This document shows positions 59,742 to 64,000 of a stretch of DNA of 64,000 nucleotides, piece by piece. A model generated the notes under the pieces. That model was given only the letters and a program-made list of their open reading frames with translations, was not told the origin of the DNA and searched no databases. The position numbers were made by a program, and so were the translations under genes. Source of the DNA: Leptolinea sp964420995 (GTDB lineage: Bacteria > Chloroflexota > Anaerolineae > Anaerolineales > Anaerolineaceae); the NCBI GenBank assembly GCA_964420995.1, contig CAYQUX010000006.1:101839-165838 (forward strand), read 5' to 3'. The first letter of the stretch is position 1. Every line of letters begins with the position of its first letter.

Positions 59742-60587
59742 ATGAATAAAACACTGGAAGCTGATATCCGCCGGCATATTCGCGAAAAATATACCGGCAT
59801 TTTCACCGAAGAACACATGGAACGCCATTTTCAGGACTATGCCGGCTTTGAGCTGGCCGAAACCCAATTGCGCCAGGTGCAGGATGTCACCGGCCTGCGG
59901 GCTGGACAAAATCTGCTGGACATCGGCTGCGGATACGGCTCCTTTGTGATGGTTTGCCGCAATGCCGGGATAGCCGCGGAAGGTATCGATGTCGCCGATT
60001 ATGACATCGGTTTCGCCCGCCGGCGCCTGGAAACGGAAGACAACCAGGTCAAAAGCGATGAGATTTTCCATCTGGGTGACGGGCAAAATACCGGTCTCCC
60101 CGCCAACCATTTCAACGTGGTCACTGCCTGGAATCTGTTGGAACATGTCCCTGATTTTCGCCTGCTGATCAGTGAAGCGTACCGTCTGCTCAAACCCGGT
60201 GGAACGTTTATTGCCATCGCGCCCAATTATTTCTCCTTCCGGCAGGAAGCACATTATCACGTACCCTGGTACCCTTTCTTCCCCCGACGATGGGCGCATC
60301 AATACTTGATCAAGCGTGGATTGAATCCATCCTTCTTTGATGAGGATATTCATTATGTATCGAGCTGGGGTATCGAGTCCGCCCTGCGGAAAACCGGCTT
60401 CAAGTCCATCATTCTGGGCAACTACAAACTGGATCACCCCGAGGTTATCCATTCAACCGGGCTGCGCCAAAAACTGGAAACATTGAACCGGTACCATCTG
60501 ACTTGGCTGGTGAAAACAATGTACTGGCTTGAATACTGGAATCCAATGAAGCCAATAATTTACCTGGTGGCAGGGAAGTCCGCGTGA
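59742..60587 (+). CDS. Class I SAM-dependent methyltransferase
   Basis: 281 aa from ATG 59742, chosen because AGGA lies four bases upstream; ATG 59706 has no such site. NLLDIGCGYGSFVMVCRNAG (~60) motif I, EGIDVADYDIGFARRRLE (motif II), FNVVTAWNLLEHVPDF (~125) and EAYRLLKPGGTFIAIAPN (~143). C-terminal ~100 residues contain aromatic patches (HYHVPWYPFFPRRW). It probably methylates a lipid-linked sugar or a terminal residue. Overlaps the deacetylase gene by 4 bases. Confidence 0.82.
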   Translation: MNKTLEADIRRHIREKYTGIFTEEHMERHFQDYAGFELAETQLRQVQDVTGLRAGQNLLDIGCGYGSFVMVCRNAGIAAEGIDVADYDIGFARRRLETEDNQVKSDEIFHLGDGQNTGLPANHFNVVTAWNLLEHVPDFRLLISEAYRLLKPGGTFIAIAPNYFSFRQEAHYHVPWYPFFPRRWAHQYLIKRGLNPSFFDEDIHYVSSWGIESALRKTGFKSIILGNYKLDHPEVIHSTGLRQKLETLNRYHLTWLVKTMYWLEYWNPMKPIIYLVAGKSA

Positions 60588-61471
60588 ACGGAATCCCCTT
60601 GCACCTGAAATTACTTGACCGTGCCGGGCGTTTGTTCCCCGGTGTTTTTTGGAAACGATACAGCTCGCTTGCACGCCAACAGGGATTTGACCGTCTCTAC
60701 CTGCTCCTATCGTTTGATTGTGACACCCCGGATGACGCGCTGGCAGCACAGGTGATTGATGAATGGCTGTTTGAACAAAATATTCAACGCTCCTACGCGG
60801 TTCCCGGGACCATGCTGGAGGCAAATCCGGCAATATACAAAAGCATTGCGGGAAAGGGCGCTGAATTTCTTAACCATGGGTATCTACCCCATACGCAACA
60901 GACAGATGGCGTTTACCGATCAACCACCTTCTACGCGGATATGGATCCTGCCGCAGTTGAGGAGGATATCCGCAAGGGGCATGATACCGTCCTGAAGGTT
61001 CTGGGAAGACAGCCGGCCGGGTTTCGCGCCCCGCATTTTGGAATGGTTCCTATGGAAATGAAAGAGAACCTGATCCTTCCTGTTCTTCGGAATCTGAAGG
61101 AATATTACTCGACCCAGACAACACCGTTCGAAAACATTCAGCATGGACCGATCTGGTGGAAGTACAACTGGCCGGAGTTCCCCGTTTCTGGAAGCACACT
61201 GGCACCTTTTTCCATTCTGGATTCATTCTCCTACATTGAAAACCCGGCAAATCGCAAGGTTTCTGGGCGTTTTTCCACCATATTGCGCCAAACCATCCGG
61301 CAATTGCGCGAGTGGAAGGTATGCGGTCTTCTGAATATTTATGTTGATCCATCACATGTGAGTGATGACCCCGCATTTCGGGAAATCATCACAACCCTGG
61401 GCGAATCGGGTATACCCTCCCTTACATATTCTCAGGCCTTGGAAATATGCGGGCAGGAAGCAGCCGGATGA
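60584..61471 (+). CDS. Polysaccharide deacetylase-like protein (CE4/NodB homology)
   Basis: 295 aa. GTG start at 60584 in GTGA overlap with the preceding stop. NodB motifs: LLSFDCDTPDDAL (~40) with the metal Asp pair, EFLNHGYLPHTQQ (~92) with two His in place of motif 2, and AGFRAPHFGMVP (~145) with the Arg of motif 3; a final His is in VDPSHVSDDP (~255). It removes N- or O-acetyl groups from sugars and is probably cytoplasmic or membrane-face since no signal peptide is seen. In this cluster it could free an amino group before N-methylation or cross-linking. Confidence 0.82.
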   Translation: MNGIPLHLKLLDRAGRLFPGVFWKRYSSLARQQGFDRLYLLLSFDCDTPDDALAAQVIDEWLFEQNIQRSYAVPGTMLEANPAIYKSIAGKGAEFLNHGYLPHTQQTDGVYRSTTFYADMDPAAVEEDIRKGHDTVLKVLGRQPAGFRAPHFGMVPMEMKENLILPVLRNLKEYYSTQTTPFENIQHGPIWWKYNWPEFPVSGSTLAPFSILDSFSYIENPANRKVSGRFSTILRQTIRQLREWKVCGLLNIYVDPSHVSDDPAFREIITTLGESGIPSLTYSQALEICGQEAAG

Positions 61472-62712
61472 AGAACCTGCTTGCCATTTCCTGGTGCATG
61501 CCGCCCATCATCATGCCGCGGTCCATCCAGGTTTCCCGCTTGCTTGCCGCATTGGTAGATTCGGGCTGGCAGTCCGACGTGGTCTGCGTTGACCCCGACT
61601 CTTTCCGCGAAGGCGTTCACACACTGGATGTATCATTGGAACGTCCGGCTGGTGGACAGGTACGCAAACATCCAGTTCCATCGCTGGAAGATTGGATTCT
61701 TGTACGCGGTTTGAATCGCCTTTTCCCGTCGCTGAATATCATGCCAGATGGCAAATGGGTCTGGAAGAACGCGGCATTTCGAAAATGCGAATCGCTGGTG
61801 GCTAAACATAGATTTGATGCGTTGGTCAGTTTCGCCCAGCCCTGGACGGATCATCTGGTGGGATTACAGGTTAAAGAGATCACCAACCTGCCATGGATCG
61901 CCCACTTCAGCGATCCATGGGTTGAAAATCCCTATGTCAACAGTTCTTCCCGCGTTAAAGAGAAATTGCGCGCCATGGAACGCGCAGTGATCGAACACGC
62001 CGATGCGGTTGTTTTTGTGTCACAGCAGACGGCCGACCTGACCATGGAGTTTTACCCGGCTGAATGGAAACAAAAAGCGGTAATCATTCCCCACGGCTAT
62101 GAAACAGACGCTGCCGTGATGGAAAACCCCACGGATACCGGTAATTCTCCGGTCGAATTCGTCTATACAGGCAACTTTTACGGCCGGCGCAAACCACAAA
62201 CGCTGTTGGAAGCTGCCAGCCGGTTGAACGCCGACCCTCGTTATGTGAACCGATTCAGGCTGCGTTTTGTGGGACCAGGCCAGGCCGAGGGGATGGAAAT
62301 ATGCAGGCAGTTAAACCTGGAAAATATCGTCCACTTTGAAGGCGCAGTGACTTTTGAACACAGCCAGGAATTCTGCCGGAAAGCCGATGTTCTGCTGGTC
62401 ATCGATTCACCATCAGACTCGCCCAGTGTGTTTCTGCCCAGCAAGCTTATTGATTACCTTGCCTTCCGCAAACCCATACTGGGTATCACCCCTTTGCAGG
62501 GTTGCGCCGCTGATCTCATCCGCGAACTAGGTTGCCCGGTAGTTGATCCCACGGATGTAGCAGGAATCGCGGATGAACTGGCTGTCTTCATCGACGCGAA
62601 ACAGAAAGGATCAACCATCCTGCCCACGCCGTTTGAGACGATAGCCGGTCAGTATCACATCAAGAATGCTGCCGGAAAATTGAACGAGCTTTTGAATAAG
62701 CTGACTGTCTGA
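61468..62712 (+). CDS. GT4-like glycosyltransferase
   Basis: 414 aa from ATG 61468, in ATGA overlap with the deacetylase stop; a longer start at 61447 is inside it. NLLAISWCMPPIIMPRSIQV at the N-terminus is the first strand of a GT-B enzyme. Later FSDPWVENPYV, VFVSQQTADLTMEFYP, VIIPHGYETDA (~205), FVYTGNFYGRRKPQTLLEAA and VLLVIDSPSDSPSVFLPSKL (~310) with KLIDYLAFRKP as the donor-site loop. Family match is weaker than the others in motif VII but the fold layout is convincing. Last gene of the plus-strand operon, convergent with the minus gene 9 bases away. Confidence 0.78.
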   Translation: MKNLLAISWCMPPIIMPRSIQVSRLLAALVDSGWQSDVVCVDPDSFREGVHTLDVSLERPAGGQVRKHPVPSLEDWILVRGLNRLFPSLNIMPDGKWVWKNAAFRKCESLVAKHRFDALVSFAQPWTDHLVGLQVKEITNLPWIAHFSDPWVENPYVNSSSRVKEKLRAMERAVIEHADAVVFVSQQTADLTMEFYPAEWKQKAVIIPHGYETDAAVMENPTDTGNSPVEFVYTGNFYGRRKPQTLLEAASRLNADPRYVNRFRLRFVGPGQAEGMEICRQLNLENIVHFEGAVTFEHSQEFCRKADVLLVIDSPSDSPSVFLPSKLIDYLAFRKPILGITPLQGCAADLIRELGCPVVDPTDVAGIADELAVFIDAKQKGSTILPTPFETIAGQYHIKNAAGKLNELLNKLTV

Positions 62713-62721
62713 ACGCCTATC

Positions 62722-64000
62722 CTACGGGCATTCAAGTTCAGACTTTACGCGCTCAACCCAGGGTTGTGATACGGCTTCATTTTGTCGGGCAACCGCCTGC
62801 AGGCGTTTCCAATCGGCGCATAGCGTCTTGCCCATGTTTTCGGTCAGCTCGTTTGCCTTTACCGTTAATTGGTACGCGCCTTCCCAGTCTCCGCTGTTGG
62901 CAAGCCCATCGATGAAGGGTTCGTATTCCATGCCTACAGCCGGTGTCAGGTTCTTTTCCGAAGCGGCTTTATTCAGGTCAGCGATATCATCCCACCACCC
63001 GAACTGGCGGGCCAGATCGGCTTTTTCATAGTAATAACACCAGTCATGTTCCGGTTCAGGGCCGAAGATACCTTCCGGCGAGACTCGAGGGTCAGGGTTT
63101 TCAGGCAAAATCTGCTCCAGGTTGGATATCTGCGCGAGTTTGGCCTCCGCGGAAGTGATCAAGGGTGAGAATTCATCTTCCGGTCTGAGGATGCGCATGC
63201 AAGCCTGACCGGCTTTGTAGTTGGGAACAATGCCGTTGGAGGTTGATCCGGTAAATTTTATATTGCGAATGGAATACTTTACCGGCAGATCAGGTACAAA
63301 ATCGGGAATATCATTTCCATACGCGCGCATGGAGCTAAAGAACCAGTAGGGAATCTGGTCTGATGTCATATCCGGCGCATAGATGGCATTCATGGCATAA
63401 CTGACCGAATAATCGGCGATCAACCCGAAGGGCATTTTTGTCCCGAACAGCGCTGTTCCAGGTTTCATGGCAGGAACACGCCAGTAAAACTGCCAGTAAT
63501 AATCCCGTTGGATGTCCCAATTCAACCGGTAGCGATTGACTGTGCGGATCTGCATGGAAATGGACAGGGCCAGCAGCAAACCGAGCAACGCGGACTTTTG
63601 CAGTCGGCGGTATCCCAACCGGCACGCCAGTGTGACCAGAATGATCACCACGCCAAACATCGGTCCCAGGGAGAAACGGTCGGACCATTGCCCGACAATC
63701 ACCTGCCGGTCTGTGATCCAGACGGGCAACCCGCCAGCCAGCAATACAGCACCGCCCAGCAATAACCACTCTCCGGTAAACACGTTGTCAGAGGTTCCAT
63801 CATCCCGTTTTTCAGCGGCCAGAACAAACCCGGCAACCACGGCAGCCAGTCCGCCCATAAACCAGCCAAACCAGGACGCTTTGGAAGCCAGGTCAATCTC
63901 ATCTGCCTCAATGGTATTCGTCCAGATAAAGATCAACAGATACAGGCAATCCTGAAGGATATTCTGGATGAGATGCAAAACCATTCCGAAGGGGTCTTTT
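62722..64000 (-). CDS. Membrane protein of GT-C-like type, N-terminus cut by window edge
   Basis: Open to the right edge; the first Met at 63984 is likely internal because the reading frame is open upstream (KDPFG before it). At least 425 residues seen. Three or four spans at the visible N-terminus (LIFIWTNTI, ASWFGWFMGGLAAVV, WLLLGGAVLLAGGLP, MFGVVIILVTLACRL), then a soluble domain of ~270 residues with CMRILRPEDEFSPL and a helical repeat-like tail (WEGAYQLTVKANEL). It resembles the C-terminal end of a large GT-C-like protein but no catalytic loop is visible. Role unknown. Confidence 0.55.
   Translation of the reverse strand, partial: KDPFGMVLHLIQNILQDCLYLLIFIWTNTIEADEIDLASKASWFGWFMGGLAAVVAGFVLAAEKRDDGTSDNVFTGEWLLLGGAVLLAGGLPVWITDRQVIVGQWSDRFSLGPMFGVVIILVTLACRLGYRRLQKSALLGLLLALSISMQIRTVNRYRLNWDIQRDYYWQFYWRVPAMKPGTALFGTKMPFGLIADYSVSYAMNAIYAPDMTSDQIPYWFFSSMRAYGNDIPDFVPDLPVKYSIRNIKFTGSTSNGIVPNYKAGQACMRILRPEDEFSPLITSAEAKLAQISNLEQILPENPDPRVSPEGIFGPEPEHDWCYYYEKADLARQFGWWDDIADLNKAASEKNLTPAVGMEYEPFIDGLANSGDWEGAYQLTVKANELTENMGKTLCADWKRLQAVARQNEAVSQPWVERVKSELECP

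Noticed and set aside
62710..62735. Short hairpin between the convergent genes as a terminator
   Set aside because: Eight-bp stem with a mismatch and no T-run on either strand.
62722..63984. Complete 420-aa gene starting at 63984
   Set aside because: The frame is open upstream to the window edge and the visible protein starts mid-membrane region, so it is most likely truncated.
1..64000. tRNA, rRNA, CRISPR, prophage, toxin-antitoxin or defence genes
   Set aside because: None seen; all gaps are below 220 bases and hold only the sites listed.

Overview
The window is almost entirely one surface-glycan (exopolysaccharide, capsule or glycoprotein-glycan) biosynthesis region. Base composition is close to 50% GC by eye. 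Protein families and gene style (short ATGA/GTGA overlaps, many GT-C-type membrane glycosyltransferases, a small DPSSGS-type membrane protein beside a sulfatase-fold enzyme, a Wzm/Wzt exporter, no outer-membrane Wza-type exporter) fit a Chloroflexota bacterium of the Anaerolineae type. That assignment is inference from family resemblance; no rRNA or housekeeping marker is present. I see no tRNA, rRNA, CRISPR array, insertion sequence or prophage.

Layout. (1) 1-7764, minus strand: a capsule-biosynthesis protein cut by the left edge, a sulfatase-fold membrane enzyme, a 71-aa membrane protein, a short NeuB, a NeuA-HAD fusion, an SDR and a GT-C-type membrane protein. (2) 7842-8753, plus strand: an isolated mutarotase-like protein closed by a bidirectional terminator. 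(3) 29705-8810, minus strand: a 21-kb operon that starts at a near-consensus promoter overlapped by an inverted repeat. It opens with a winged-helix regulator, then GDP-fucose synthase, Wzm, Wzt, a capsule-type transferase, a methyltransferase, PseB-like dehydratase, RmlD-like reductase, a second NeuB, glycosyltransferases, an SpsF-like cytidylyltransferase, a Gfo/Idh oxidoreductase and three GT-C-type membrane proteins. (4) 32459-29863: an MBOAT/SGNH acyl-transfer pair. (5) 41954-32641: asparagine synthase, a PglA-like GT4, a WecA/TagO-like initiating transferase and two very large tandem GT-C-like proteins. (6) 48149-42073: two GT4 enzymes, a methyltransferase-GT2 fusion and another large GT-C-like protein. 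(7) 55414-48368: GT4, UDP-sugar 2-epimerase, a second SGNH/MBOAT pair, then Gfo/Idh plus DegT aminotransferase. (8) 55496-62712, plus strand: FemAB-like protein, methyltransferase, five-bladed beta-propeller protein, Wzx-type flippase, methyltransferase, polysaccharide deacetylase, GT4. (9) 62722-64000, minus: a membrane protein cut by the right edge.

How it works together. NeuB, NeuA-HAD, SpsF, PseB, RmlD-like and SDR genes point to CMP-activated nonulosonic (sialic-like) acids; Fcl makes GDP-fucose; the WbpB/WbpE/WbpI-like trio points to a diamino-uronic acid. The WecA-like protein would start chains on undecaprenyl phosphate, GT4/GT2 enzymes extend them inside the cell, Wzm/Wzt and the flippase offer two export routes, and the GT-C proteins, MBOAT/SGNH pairs, sulfatase-fold enzyme and deacetylase would decorate or attach the glycan outside. 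Several pathway steps are absent from the window, so the exact sugars remain open.

The most notable items are the inverted repeat sitting on the promoter of the 21-kb operon together with the regulator's Rossmann-like C-terminus, the dispersed palindromic repeat captured in frame inside a membrane glycosyltransferase, the methyltransferase-GT2 fusion, two structurally different NeuB paralogues with two different cytidylyltransferases, and the cytoplasmic-looking beta-propeller protein. I found nothing that demands a wholly new kind of system; the novelty is in combinations.
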